Assembly (NCBI GenBank): GCA_024276905.1
Contig: JAJRWF010000153.1
Coordinates: 1 to 42,818 of the forward strand
Source of the DNA: Deltaproteobacteria bacterium
GTDB lineage: Bacteria; Desulfobacterota; Desulfuromonadia; Desulfuromonadales; Geopsychrobacteraceae
Length of the DNA stretch: 42,818 nt
Reading direction: 5' to 3'
Part shown: in pieces, positions 1-8,724 of the stretch
Layout of the letters: each line of letters begins with the position of its first letter
How positions within the stretch are numbered: position 1 is the stretch's first letter
Notes under the pieces: generated by a model
Database searches by the model: none
Told to the model about the DNA's origin: nothing
What the model saw: only the letters and a program-made list of their open reading frames with translations
Program-made: the position numbers and the translations under genes

Positions 1-1
1 A

Positions 2-1927
2 GTGTCCATGTCGCTCTTTTCCCTTGGTCTGGGAGATGACGACTGGAGGGTCAGAAAAGCCGCGGTTGAAGCTTTCTCACGGCTCAAAAGTCCTGAAGTC
101 CTGATCGCGGATTTGATTAAACTGCTCCACCATCACGACAACGTCGGTTTACGTAACGCCGCAATCGAAATATTGATCGGACTTGGACCGCGTGCCGTTC
201 CCGAACTCCAGCGCGAACTCACGTGTTCAGACGTCGAAGTCCGTAAGTTTATTGTTGATGTGCTCGGTGAAATTGGTGATCCGGGTTGTGGCGAGGGCTT
301 ACTTGACTCTCTGGGTGATGCGGATATTAACGTTCGTTATGCCGTTGTGGAAACACTGGGTAAATTGCGTGTCCGTTTTGCCGTAAATCCCTTGCTTGAA
401 TTGATGGATAATCCTGACCCCGGGCTGAAATTCACAATTTTACAAGCCCTGGCAAGTATCGGTGGCGATATCCCGACCGCCGCACTCTTCCCCTACCTGA
501 ATGACCGGTTACTGCGCAAGGCACTGTTTGACTGTTTCGGTCAGATCGGTGGCAAGGCCGTATTGCCGCATCTGGTGGAAGGGTTGCTTGATCCCATGCG
601 CCCTGTTCGGGAAGCTGCTCTTCACGCACTCCATGCGCTGCATGTGCAGGAACATGAGTCGATCCGGCAGCTTCTGGACACGGCTGATTCTAGACAGATT
701 GCAGAGTCCCTTGAACCGCTTCTGGCCGAGGGGGTATTACCTCTCAGGGAAGCGGCTCTGACTCTGTACGGCTTTGTCGCCAATAATCGTGATCTTCGCC
801 GCTTACTCTCTTGTGTGGCCGAGGAGCGTTTGCGTTCACAGGTTCTGGCGGCCTTCTCTGCTTTGGGCGTAGAGTCTTACGCTGGGCTGGTCAATTCAAT
901 TATTGATCCTGACCCCACACAATGGCTTTATCTGGTGTATGTCGGTGGGGAACTCGGTTTCAAACCGGCGTTGCCACTGGCGCTTGAAGGGGCGCAGAGC
1001 AGGGACTCTCAGCTCCGGTATGCCTCAACCAGAGCCCTGGGGCAGGTGGGTGGACAGGCTCAGCTTGGGTTGCTGCTGCAATTGCTTGACGATGAAGTTT
1101 CGGAGATCAGGGAAGCGGCAACTCTTGCGATAGCAGAACTTGGCCGCCGCTGTCGGGCAAGAGTACTGGAGCAGATTTCTCCATTGCTTGCAGATCAGTC
1201 TGCTGATAAACGAATGCGTATCACGAAGATTCTTGGCTTGATCGATGGCAGGGAGACTGAAGCTCTGCTGTTGAAGGGAGTCAAGGATTCCTCAAGCACT
1301 GTCCGTTGTGAAGCGATCAGGGCACTGAAGGGACATTCCGGGGAGGCCGTTATTTCCGGACTGATATTCGCCCTTACGGATGAAGTCTCCGAAGTCAGGC
1401 GGCTTGCTGTCAGTGCTCTTGGGCACTGCACTCAGGCTCGGGTTCTGCCGGCATTGAAACTTGCTGCCGGCGATGCTGATATCTGGGTCCGGGCAACCGT
1501 GATGCGTGCCTTGTCTCTGTTCTCGGGCGATGATGTTCGTGAATTGCTCTTGCAGGGACTTGTCGATCCTGGTGGACTGGTTGTGATTGCGGCTCTCGAA
1601 ACTGCTGCGGTTGTATTACCGGGAGAAAGACAAAACCTCCTGGAGCAGGCGCTGCGCCATCAGGACGAAGAGGTTGTCAAGGTTGCGATACGGTTGCTGG
1701 ATCGTTACGGTGATAAGCGCTGGATCGTCGAATTCTGCTCTTCCTTGATCAATCATTCCCATGCAGATGTTCGTGCTCATGTAGCCAAGGTACTGGGTTT
1801 AAGTGCTCTTGATTCAGCGCGCGGAATCCTCGAAGAACGATTGTCAGTGGAAACCGAGGTGCTGGTCAGGCAGGCGTTAAGGGCGGCGGTCGAAAACAGC
1901 CGTTGTGCGGACAACCGGGACCACTAG
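2..1927 (+). CDS. HEAT-repeat protein, 5' end cut by window
   Basis: At least 641 residues made almost entirely of HEAT/PBS-lyase-like repeats of about 31 residues, each with the pattern of a helix, a D/P-containing turn and a second helix (for example 'DDDWRVRKAAVEAF' near the start and 'DEVSEVRRLAVSAL' near residue 460). The reading frame is open from the first base, so the true start probably lies upstream and the protein is longer. No catalytic domain, signal peptide or membrane segment is visible. HEAT solenoids serve as protein-binding scaffolds. Its stop codon directly abuts the cheR start, and cheB follows, so a scaffolding or adaptor role in a chemotaxis-like pathway is a reasonable inference from context. 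The partner is unknown. Confidence 0.85.
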   Translation: MSMSLFSLGLGDDDWRVRKAAVEAFSRLKSPEVLIADLIKLLHHHDNVGLRNAAIEILIGLGPRAVPELQRELTCSDVEVRKFIVDVLGEIGDPGCGEGLLDSLGDADINVRYAVVETLGKLRVRFAVNPLLELMDNPDPGLKFTILQALASIGGDIPTAALFPYLNDRLLRKALFDCFGQIGGKAVLPHLVEGLLDPMRPVREAALHALHALHVQEHESIRQLLDTADSRQIAESLEPLLAEGVLPLREAALTLYGFVANNRDLRRLLSCVAEERLRSQVLAAFSALGVESYAGLVNSIIDPDPTQWLYLVYVGGELGFKPALPLALEGAQSRDSQLRYASTRALGQVGGQAQLGLLLQLLDDEVSEIREAATLAIAELGRRCRARVLEQISPLLADQSADKRMRITKILGLIDGRETEALLLKGVKDSSSTVRCEAIRALKGHSGEAVISGLIFALTDEVSEVRRLAVSALGHCTQARVLPALKLAAGDADIWVRATVMRALSLFSGDDVRELLLQGLVDPGGLVVIAALETAAVVLPGERQNLLEQALRHQDEEVVKVAIRLLDRYGDKRWIVEFCSSLINHSHADVRAHVAKVLGLSALDSARGILEERLSVETEVLVRQALRAAVENSRCADNRDH

Positions 1928-2806
1928 ATGTTTATTTTCAGTGCCGATATTTCCCTCGATTATGAAGAGTTCCGATTGCTGCGTGATTTGGTTTACCAGC
2001 ACTGTGGGCTCTATTTTTCAGAAGAGTCAAAGTATCTGCTGGAAAAGCGTTTGAACAAGCGCCTTGCCGACTTGCGCCTGAGTTGTTTTCGTGACTACTA
2101 CTACTTGTTGCGCTACGGGCAGGACTGTGAGCAGGAGCTTGCGACTGTTGTCGATCTGCTGACCACGAATGAGACCTATTTCTTCCGTGAAGATTTTCAG
2201 CTTCATACCTTCATGGATGAGGTTATCCCCGAACTGCTGCAGCGAAAAGAGCAAAAGGGAGAGCGTCATTTGCGGATCTGGAGTGCTGGATGCTCAAGTG
2301 GTGAAGAACCCTATACCCTGGCAATGTTGCTGCTTGATAAGCCCTTGTTGCGCGACTGGACAATCGAGATTATTGGTACCGACATCAGTCAGAAAGTTTT
2401 AAAGACAGCTCGTGACGGGCTCTACGGGCAAAACTCTTTCCGCACGACCGACAAGAATTATCTGAACCGTTATTTTTCTCCGGCAGGAGAAAAATGGCAA
2501 ATCTCAGAGAAGGTGAAAGATCTGGTATCGATCAGCCATCTGAACCTGTTCGATAGCAATCGTGTCGCATTGCTGGGAGCTGTCGATTCTGTTTTTTGTC
2601 GGAATGTCATTATTTATTTCGACCATGATGCAAAAAAACGCGTCATAAAAACATTTCATGACCGTTTACGTCCGGGGGGATACCTGATGCTCGGACACTC
2701 TGAATCCTTGATGAATATCAGTACCGATTTCAGATTGCGTCATTTCACCAACGACATGCTGTATCAAAAACCGGAAACGGTGCATCCGGTAGGAGAGGGG
2801 TCCTGA
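1928..2806 (+). CDS. cheR: CheR-type chemoreceptor glutamate methyltransferase
   Basis: 292 residues, the usual length for CheR. The enzyme transfers methyl groups from S-adenosylmethionine to glutamates on chemoreceptors in the cytoplasm. The N-terminal helical CheR_N domain covers about residues 1-75. The SAM-binding motif 'SAGCSSGEEPYT' lies near residue 120 and 'VFCRNVIIYF' near residue 220, both characteristic of the family. The start codon follows the HEAT-protein stop with no gap, and the last base overlaps the cheB ATG, so the three genes are probably translationally coupled. No tetratricopeptide extension is present. Other chemotaxis genes (cheA, cheW, receptors) are not in the window and may lie upstream. 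Confidence 0.93.
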   Translation: MFIFSADISLDYEEFRLLRDLVYQHCGLYFSEESKYLLEKRLNKRLADLRLSCFRDYYYLLRYGQDCEQELATVVDLLTTNETYFFREDFQLHTFMDEVIPELLQRKEQKGERHLRIWSAGCSSGEEPYTLAMLLLDKPLLRDWTIEIIGTDISQKVLKTARDGLYGQNSFRTTDKNYLNRYFSPAGEKWQISEKVKDLVSISHLNLFDSNRVALLGAVDSVFCRNVIIYFDHDAKKRVIKTFHDRLRPGGYLMLGHSESLMNISTDFRLRHFTNDMLYQKPETVHPVGEGS

Positions 2807-3864
2807 TGGCTGCCCCGATAAGAGTGCTGGTCGTTGATGATTCCGCATTTAACCGGGTGTCGATCGGCAAGATGCTTGAACCGATGCCCGAAGTGCAGAT
2901 TGCCGGATATGCCAGTGATGGTGAGATCGGTCTGCGCAAGGCCCTTGAGCTTGCACCCGATTTGATCACTCTTGATCTTGAGATGCCGAGGATGGGTGGG
3001 TTCAGCATGTTGCGTCTGATCATGCAATCCTGCCCGACTCCGGTAATCGTTATCTCATCACGCAGCAGTGAGGGAGACGTTTTCAAGGCTTTGGAGTTGG
3101 GAGCAATCGATTTCGTGGCCAAACCTTCGCGACCGATCAGTTCACAGTTTTATTCGATCAAGGATGATCTGGAACGTAAAATACGTGATTTTGCAGCCTG
3201 TAAACCGGAGCAGTTTCGATTACGTCATGCGCTGCGAGATCCTGAACAAAAAGTGCTGACAACTGAGGATCTGCCTGAAATTGAAAAAGTTCCATCGCCT
3301 TCGGCTGTTGTTATCGGCTCATCTACAGGAGGACCGCCAGCACTTCACCGGTTCTTTTCCGGTTTCAGCCATGTTCCGGAACTGAGTTTTGCCGTGGCCC
3401 AGCATATGCCCCCCGGATTTACACGCAGTTTTGCCAATCGACTCAATGACCATTCGTTGTTCAGGGTAACAGAGGCGGTGACTGGTGACCGGATGCAGCC
3501 CGGACATGTCTATATTTGTCCCGGTGGACGAAATATGCTGTTACGCAGGTTTGCCGACGGGGTGGGGATTCACATTGTAAAACCGCCCCCTAGACAAGTT
3601 TATACCCCGTCTGTCGATGCCCTTTTCTCCTCGGCCGCGACAGTTTACGGTTCGAGATTGCTGGGTATGGTTCTGACCGGGATGGGCAATGATGGCGCCG
3701 CCGGAACACGTGCGGTCAGGGAGCATGGCGGCCAGATTATTGCGGAGTCTGAAGAATCCTGTGTTGTCTACGGGATGCCGAAAGAGGCTGTTGCCACAGG
3801 TTGTGTCAGTCGGATTGTCGCACTTGATGATCTTGGCAAAGAGGTTCTGCTCCGGTATAAATAA
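2806..3864 (+). CDS. cheB: CheB-type receptor methylesterase/response regulator
   Basis: 352 residues. It removes methyl groups from, or deamidates, chemoreceptor glutamyl residues, with activity controlled by phosphorylation of its own receiver domain. Receiver domain about residues 1-120: acidic pair in 'VVDDSAFN', phospho-acceptor Asp in 'ITLDLEMP', and conserved Lys in 'VAKPS'. The catalytic domain, about residues 160-350, shows the Ser motif 'IGSSTGGPPAL', the His in 'AQHMPPGFT' and the Asp in 'TGMGNDG', that is, a complete catalytic triad. The start overlaps the cheR stop by one base. Ends in TAA. Confidence 0.93.
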   Translation: MAAPIRVLVVDDSAFNRVSIGKMLEPMPEVQIAGYASDGEIGLRKALELAPDLITLDLEMPRMGGFSMLRLIMQSCPTPVIVISSRSSEGDVFKALELGAIDFVAKPSRPISSQFYSIKDDLERKIRDFAACKPEQFRLRHALRDPEQKVLTTEDLPEIEKVPSPSAVVIGSSTGGPPALHRFFSGFSHVPELSFAVAQHMPPGFTRSFANRLNDHSLFRVTEAVTGDRMQPGHVYICPGGRNMLLRRFADGVGIHIVKPPPRQVYTPSVDALFSSAATVYGSRLLGMVLTGMGNDGAAGTRAVREHGGQIIAESEESCVVYGMPKEAVATGCVSRIVALDDLGKEVLLRYK

Positions 3865-3980
3865 GCATTTCAAGAACTGGTTTTTTTTCTGTATTCCTGA
3901 TAAGATAGCCCGATTTTGTTGTCCGGCACCGTCGGTTAGCGAAGTCGTCAGGGATGGTAGGCTATTTTCGGGAGGGTATT

Positions 3981-4787
3981 TTGACCGAGAACAACGATCC
4001 GGGTGGTTTGAGCTCACGTGCGGAAGAATTTCTGCAGGTGTTCAAAAAAGGTGCCGAATTCACCCAGGGACTCCTCAAGGAGAACGAGAGGTTGCGCTAT
4101 CGCGTGCTCGAACTTGAGCAACAGCTTCGTGCCGAAGGCCCCTCTGCTGAATTACAATTACTGAAAGAAAAATTGTGCCGGGTTGAAACTGAAAAGCAGG
4201 AAATTCTTGATCGAATCGGATCGGTTGAACAGGAGAGTCTCGATTTTGCCAATCGCTATGCCGAGATCGAGGCCGAGAACAACCTGTTGGCAAATCTTTA
4301 CATCACGACCTATCAATTGCATTCAACCTTTGATGTGATCGAGATCATACGAATCATCGAAGAAATCCTGTTGAATCTTGTCGGTGCGGAACAGTTTGCC
4401 CTGATGCTGCGGGATGATGATGGCCAGATGGTACAGCCACTGCTTAGCGAATCGGGTGATTTCAGAATTGTCAACGCCGATGTCAACGACCAGCGGATCA
4501 TATCGGTTCTCTCACGGGGGCAGCACTGGATTGCAAATGCCGACGAATTGTCCCGACTCGGTGAAGGGGACATCAAGGCTGTTATCCCGCTCCAGGTTGA
4601 TAATGAGGTCATTGGGGCTCTGGTGATTTATCGCCTGCTGGCACAGAAAAAGTGTTTCACTGATATTGACGAAGAAATTTTCAATCTACTCGGAGGGCAT
4701 GCTGCCATGGCAATCTGCACTGCAGTGTTGCATCGAGAGGGTGTAGGCACGTTCAGTTTTACACAGGGATTTCTTACTCAACCCTGA
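3981..4787 (+). CDS. Coiled-coil GAF-domain protein
   Basis: About 268 residues from the TTG at 3981. I prefer this start because GGAGGG sits at 3971-3976; an ATG at 3954 is in frame but has no spaced ribosome-binding site. The N-terminal 100 residues are charged and predicted to form a coiled coil (many E, K, L, Q, with 'LLKENERLRYRV'). The rest, roughly residues 110-260, resembles a GAF domain ('AEQFALMLRDDDG', 'VIPLQVDNEVIGALVIYR'). There is no kinase, cyclase or DNA-binding output domain. It sits between cheB and a single-domain receiver gene, so it may sense a ligand or act as a partner in that pathway; that is inference. The ligand is unknown. Confidence 0.75.
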   Translation: MTENNDPGGLSSRAEEFLQVFKKGAEFTQGLLKENERLRYRVLELEQQLRAEGPSAELQLLKEKLCRVETEKQEILDRIGSVEQESLDFANRYAEIEAENNLLANLYITTYQLHSTFDVIEIIRIIEEILLNLVGAEQFALMLRDDDGQMVQPLLSESGDFRIVNADVNDQRIISVLSRGQHWIANADELSRLGEGDIKAVIPLQVDNEVIGALVIYRLLAQKKCFTDIDEEIFNLLGGHAAMAICTAVLHREGVGTFSFTQGFLTQP

Positions 4788-4839
4788 TTTATTTACATGA
4801 ATACTGGGATAGCAAGGGCATAGCGGGAGGCAGGCTGAC

Positions 4840-5214
4840 ATGTCAGAGTACAGAGTTCTGGTTGTCGAAGATTCACCGACGATGCGTCAGTTGATCGTGT
4901 TTGCGCTCAAGCGGATACGTAATCTGAAAATCGAAGAGGCGGGAGATGGGGTCGGCGGGCTGAAGAAGCTATCAGCACAGAAGTTTGACCTGGTTGTGAC
5001 CGATATAAATATGCTAATCATGGATGGACTGAAGCTGGTCAGCCTGATCCGTAACGATCCGCAGTGCAAAGATGTTCCGGTGGTTGTCATTACAACTGAA
5101 GGAGCAACCGAGGATCGTGATCGGGCACTGGCTCTGGGAGCTAACGAGTATATTACCAAGCCGATCCAGACTGCCAGAATTCTGGAAGTTGCCAAAAAAA
5201 TGCTGGGAGTCTGA
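4840..5214 (+). CDS. CheY-like single-domain response regulator
   Basis: 124 residues, a stand-alone receiver domain with no output domain. It has the acidic pair in 'VVEDSPTMRQL', the phospho-acceptor Asp in 'VVTDINM', the switch Thr in 'VITTEGA' and the Lys in 'YITKPIQ'. These are all the residues needed for phosphorylation by a histidine kinase. Receivers of this type either bind the flagellar motor or relay phosphate to other proteins; the sequence does not decide which. The gene follows the GAF protein after 52 bases and precedes the infA promoter, so it closes the signalling block. CheY is the nearest named family, but a motility role is unproven, so no gene symbol is given. Confidence 0.88.
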   Translation: MSEYRVLVVEDSPTMRQLIVFALKRIRNLKIEEAGDGVGGLKKLSAQKFDLVVTDINMLIMDGLKLVSLIRNDPQCKDVPVVVITTEGATEDRDRALALGANEYITKPIQTARILEVAKKMLGV

Positions 5215-5226
5215 TCGGTCTTGAAC

Positions 5227-5255
5227 TTGACAGACCCTTTAGATCATGCCATAAG
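5227..5255 (+). promoter_or_regulatory. Predicted sigma70 promoter for infA
   Basis: A consensus -35 TTGACA at 5227-5232 is followed after 17 bases by CATAAG at 5250-5255 (four of six matches to TATAAT). The short leader downstream has a small GGCAC/GTGCC hairpin (5276-5280 with 5291-5295) just before the infA ribosome-binding site. The prediction rests on pattern only. Confidence 0.55.
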
Positions 5256-5314
5256 ACGCTCAAAACAGTGGTAAAGGCACCCGTTGGCGAGTGCCGATAA
5301 TTCAGGAGGAACCC

Positions 5315-5533
5315 TTGGCTAAAGAAGAAGCAATTGAGGTTGAAGGCGAGGTTGTCGAGCCGCTGCCGAACGCGATGTTCCGGGTAAAGCTCGACAATGA
5401 TCATATGGTTCTGGCTCATATTTCGGGGAAGATGCGTAAATACTATATTCGTATCCTGCCAGGCGATCGCGTAACAGTCGAACTCTCGCCTTACGATCTG
5501 ACTCGCGGACGGATTACCTACCGCGCCAAGTAG
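5315..5533 (+). CDS. infA: Translation initiation factor IF-1
   Basis: 72 residues from a TTG start at 5315, preceded by AGGAGGA at 5304-5310. The longer in-frame opening at 5291 adds eight residues foreign to the family, begins inside the leader hairpin and has no ribosome-binding site, so I reject it. The product is a single S1/OB-fold, with '[10 protein letters not shown]', '[15 protein letters not shown]' and '[12 protein letters not shown]', essentially the family consensus. IF-1 binds the 30S A site and helps IF-2 and IF-3 choose the start codon. A TTG start for an initiation factor could lower or tune its expression; this is inference. It has its own predicted promoter and stands alone. 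Confidence 0.95.
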   Translation: MAKEEAIEVEGEVVEPLPNAMFRVKLDNDHMVLAHISGKMRKYYIRILPGDRVTVELSPYDLTRGRITYRAK

Positions 5534-5594
5534 TTCAAGAGTTTTCGTTTGTTGTTACAGGTGCCGATGCAACCTTCGGACGCCCAACATGATG

Positions 5595-5612
5595 CCGGCC
5601 TGTGCCGGTTTT
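5595..5612 (+). terminator. Weak terminator after infA
   Basis: A 5-bp stem CCGGC/GCCGG (5595-5599 with 5604-5608) with a CTGT loop is followed by four T. It lies about 60 bases after infA. The stem and T run are both short, so this is only a possible terminator. Confidence 0.35.
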
Positions 5613-5666
5613 CGTGTCTCTGCTGAATGATATTTTGACCCGGATGATTGCCGTCACGGAGGACCA

Positions 5667-8225
5667 ATGGAAAATCAGTATATCCCAGGGGAAGTTGAAG
5701 CGAAATGGCAGGAATTCTGGGCGCAGAATGAGTCGTACAGGGCTGAAGTTCTTGCCGATAAGCCGAAATACTATCTCCTTGAAATGTTCCCCTATCCCTC
5801 CGGACGCATCCATATGGGCCATGTTCGCAACTATGCGATCGGCGATGTTGTTGCCCGCTTCAAGCGACTGCAGGGGTGTAACGTTCTGCACCCGATGGGC
5901 TGGGATGCTTTTGGCATGCCGGCGGAAAATGCGGCTATTGAGCATGGGACGCACCCCGGCAAGTGGACTTACGAGAATATCGACAGCATGCGTGTTCAGC
6001 TTAAGCGGATCGGGCTGAGTTATGACTGGTCTCGCGAATTTGCAACCTGTGATCTCGATTACTATCGTTGGGAACAGCTGATTTTCCTCAAAATGTATGA
6101 AAAGGGGCTGGCCTACAAGAAAACCTCGAATGTCAACTGGTGTGAAGACTGCCAGACCGTTCTGGCCAATGAACAGGTTGAGGATGGTTGTTGCTGGCGC
6201 TGTCACAATCAGGTGATTCAAAAGGAACTGGATCAATGGTTCTTCCGGATTACCCGCTATGCTGATGAACTGCTGGATGAAACCTGGAACCTCAAGGGTT
6301 GGCCGGAAAAAGTTCTGGCGATGCAGCGCAACTGGATCGGCAAGAGCCATGGCTGTGAAATTGAATTTGTAGTCAAGGATTCAGCCGCCAAGGTCAAGGT
6401 GTTTACAACCAGGGCCGATACCTTGTTCGGGGCGACGTTTATGAGTCTTGCCCCGGAACATCCTCTGGTTGATTCTCTGGTGTCGGCGCAACAGCGTACA
6501 GAAGTAGAAGCGTTTATTGCTGAAGTCTCTCGCCAAGACAAGCTCGATCGCACCAGTGGAGAACTGGAGAAAAAAGGTGTATTCACAGGGAGTTATTGTA
6601 TTAATCCCCTGACCGGCGAAGAACTGCCGGTGTTTCTGGCTAATTTTGTCCTGATGGATTACGGCACCGGCGCGGTCATGGCGGTGCCAGCTCACGACCA
6701 ACGTGATTTTGAATTTGCACACAAATATCAATTGCCGATCCGGGTTGTAATCCAGCCCGAAGGTGCATCATTGACGGCCGACGCCCTGGAAGAAGCGATG
6801 ACCGGGAGCGGGTTGCTGATCAACTCAGGCAAGTTTGACGGGATTTCCAACGAAGCCGCGAAGGAGAAAATCGCCAGCTTTCTTGACGAACGTAATCAAG
6901 GACACATGACGGTTAATTATCGCCTGCGTGACTGGGGTGTTTCACGGCAACGCTACTGGGGGACACCGATCCCGATAATTTACTGCGATAGTTGCGGCGC
7001 TGTCCCGGTACCCGAGAAGGATCTGCCAGTCAAATTGCCGATGGATGTCGAAATTACAGGCGAGGGCGGCAGCCCGCTGGCCCGCCACGAGGCTTTCCTG
7101 AATGTCGATTGTCCGACCTGTGGTTCCCCGGCACGGCGTGAAAGCGATACCTTCGATACCTTTGTTGAAAGTTCCTGGTATTTTGCTCGATATGCCTGTC
7201 CGCAATATGCGCAGGCTCCACTGGACACTGACGAGGCCAACTACTGGATGTCGGTTGACCAGTACATCGGTGGTATTGAGCATGCGGTCATGCATTTGCT
7301 CTATGCACGATTTTTCACCAAGGTACTGCGTGACCTCGGGATGATTGAGGCAAGTGAGCCCTTCACCAACCTGCTGACCCAGGGGATGGTCTGTAAGGAA
7401 ACCCAGCGTTGTGCCGAGCATGGCTGGCTCTATCCTGAACAGGTCGAGGAGGGGAAGTGTACCGGTTGCGGTAAGCCTGTTGAGATAGGTCGTACCGAAA
7501 AGATGAGCAAATCGAAGAAAAACGTCGTTGATCCCAACGAGCTGATTGCAAACTACGGAGCCGATACCGCGCGACTTTTTTCCCTTTTTGCCGCACCGCC
7601 CGAGAAAGACCTGGAGTGGAATGAGCAGGGAGTAGAAGGCTGCTATCGCTTTTTGGGTCGTGTCTGGAGAGCTGTCCACGATAACCTTGATCTGCTCGGC
7701 AGTAAGGCAGATGTTGCCGGACTGGTCGGTACAACGTCTGAACTGCGGCGCAAAACGCACCAGACAATCAGAAAGGTCAGTGAAGATGTCGATGGCCGTT
7801 TTCATTTCAATACCGCGATTTCCTCGGTTATGGAGCTGGTGAATGCCATCTATGCTTGCGACCGCAAGCAGGAAAGTCCTGAGGTGCTGCGTGAAGCGAT
7901 CGAATCAGTGGTTCGTTTGCTTTCCCCTTTTGTCCCTCACATCTGCGAAGAACTCTGGCAGCGTCTTGGCTACGAGGGCGGGATAGAAAAACACGGCTGG
8001 CCGACCTGGGAGGACGCGGCACTCCTGACCACCGAAATCGAACTTGTGATACAGGTCAATGGTAAGGTTCGGGGTAAGGTGAGGGTTGCGGCTGATGCCG
8101 ACAACAGTGTCCTTGAGCAGGCGGCGTTGTCCGAAGCGAATGTTGTCCGTTTTGTCGCAGGGAAGCAGGTTTGTAAGGTCATCTGCGTGCCGGGGCGCTT
8201 GATTAACATTGTGGTGAGTGGATGA
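5667..8225 (+). CDS. leuS: Leucyl-tRNA synthetase
   Basis: 852 residues, full length for a bacterial LeuRS. It charges tRNA-Leu with leucine in the cytoplasm. Class I signatures are present: the HIGH-type 'RIHMGH' near residue 48 and 'KMSKSK' near residue 615. A zinc-binding cysteine cluster ('CEDCQ' and 'CCWRC') follows near residues 155-180. The CP1 editing domain occupies about residues 220-420, with '[11 protein letters not shown]' and the editing Asp region '[12 protein letters not shown]'. The ATG at 5667 is preceded by GGAGG. The last four bases overlap the start of lptE (ATGA), so the two genes are probably cotranslated. Confidence 0.97.
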   Translation: MENQYIPGEVEAKWQEFWAQNESYRAEVLADKPKYYLLEMFPYPSGRIHMGHVRNYAIGDVVARFKRLQGCNVLHPMGWDAFGMPAENAAIEHGTHPGKWTYENIDSMRVQLKRIGLSYDWSREFATCDLDYYRWEQLIFLKMYEKGLAYKKTSNVNWCEDCQTVLANEQVEDGCCWRCHNQVIQKELDQWFFRITRYADELLDETWNLKGWPEKVLAMQRNWIGKSHGCEIEFVVKDSAAKVKVFTTRADTLFGATFMSLAPEHPLVDSLVSAQQRTEVEAFIAEVSRQDKLDRTSGELEKKGVFTGSYCINPLTGEELPVFLANFVLMDYGTGAVMAVPAHDQRDFEFAHKYQLPIRVVIQPEGASLTADALEEAMTGSGLLINSGKFDGISNEAAKEKIASFLDERNQGHMTVNYRLRDWGVSRQRYWGTPIPIIYCDSCGAVPVPEKDLPVKLPMDVEITGEGGSPLARHEAFLNVDCPTCGSPARRESDTFDTFVESSWYFARYACPQYAQAPLDTDEANYWMSVDQYIGGIEHAVMHLLYARFFTKVLRDLGMIEASEPFTNLLTQGMVCKETQRCAEHGWLYPEQVEEGKCTGCGKPVEIGRTEKMSKSKKNVVDPNELIANYGADTARLFSLFAAPPEKDLEWNEQGVEGCYRFLGRVWRAVHDNLDLLGSKADVAGLVGTTSELRRKTHQTIRKVSEDVDGRFHFNTAISSVMELVNAIYACDRKQESPEVLREAIESVVRLLSPFVPHICEELWQRLGYEGGIEKHGWPTWEDAALLTTEIELVIQVNGKVRGKVRVAADADNSVLEQAALSEANVVRFVAGKQVCKVICVPGRLINIVVSG

Positions 8226-8722
8226 GATTGATAACCCTGCTGCTCCTGTTGCTTTTACCCGTCGGCTGTGGTTATCAGTTTGCCGATGGTCAGTTGCCGA
8301 ATGGAATTCGGAGGCTCTATGTGCCGCTGGCGATCAATCGAACGGTCGAACCCCTGCTTGAAAACCTTCTCGCCGGGCCGCTGACTGCGGTTCTGGCACG
8401 GCAGCGAGGAATTTCGCTGGTGGAGTCCAAACAGCAGGCAGAGGCGGTTCTGCAGGCTTTTATTGTCCACTATACGGTCAAACCGCTCTCCTACGGTTCA
8501 AATGACCGCATCAGTGAATTTCAGGCAACTATGAAGGTGCACTTTACTTTGAAAGCCAGCAGTGATGGCAAGTTGATCTGGCAGGGTGATCTGCAACGTC
8601 AGGAAAATTACAGTGCTGCTGTCGACAAGAACCGACAGGAGGACCTTGAAGCCGTGACGAGTAAATTGATGGTAAAAAATATTGCCGATGATCTGATCTA
8701 CCGGCTGGTCTCCAGGTTTTAA
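8222..8722 (+). CDS. lptE: LPS-assembly lipoprotein LptE-like
   Basis: 166 residues. An N-terminal lipoprotein signal runs to a lipobox 'LPVGC', so the mature protein starts at a lipidated Cys near residue 16. The following 'GYQF' is typical of LptE, which plugs the LptD barrel in the outer membrane and helps insert lipopolysaccharide. The body is the usual short alpha/beta domain, with '[13 protein letters not shown]' and '[10 protein letters not shown]'. LptE sequences diverge strongly, so the assignment also leans on the leuS-lptE-holA order, which is common in Proteobacteria. ATGA overlap with leuS; two bases separate its stop from holA. Ends in TAA. Confidence 0.85.
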   Translation: MRLITLLLLLLLPVGCGYQFADGQLPNGIRRLYVPLAINRTVEPLLENLLAGPLTAVLARQRGISLVESKQQAEAVLQAFIVHYTVKPLSYGSNDRISEFQATMKVHFTLKASSDGKLIWQGDLQRQENYSAAVDKNRQEDLEAVTSKLMVKNIADDLIYRLVSRF

Positions 8723-8724
8723 AC

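Noticed and set aside
5291-5314. Longer infA start at 5291
   Set aside because: It adds residues foreign to IF-1, lies inside a leader hairpin and lacks a ribosome-binding site; TTG 5315 has AGGAGGA.
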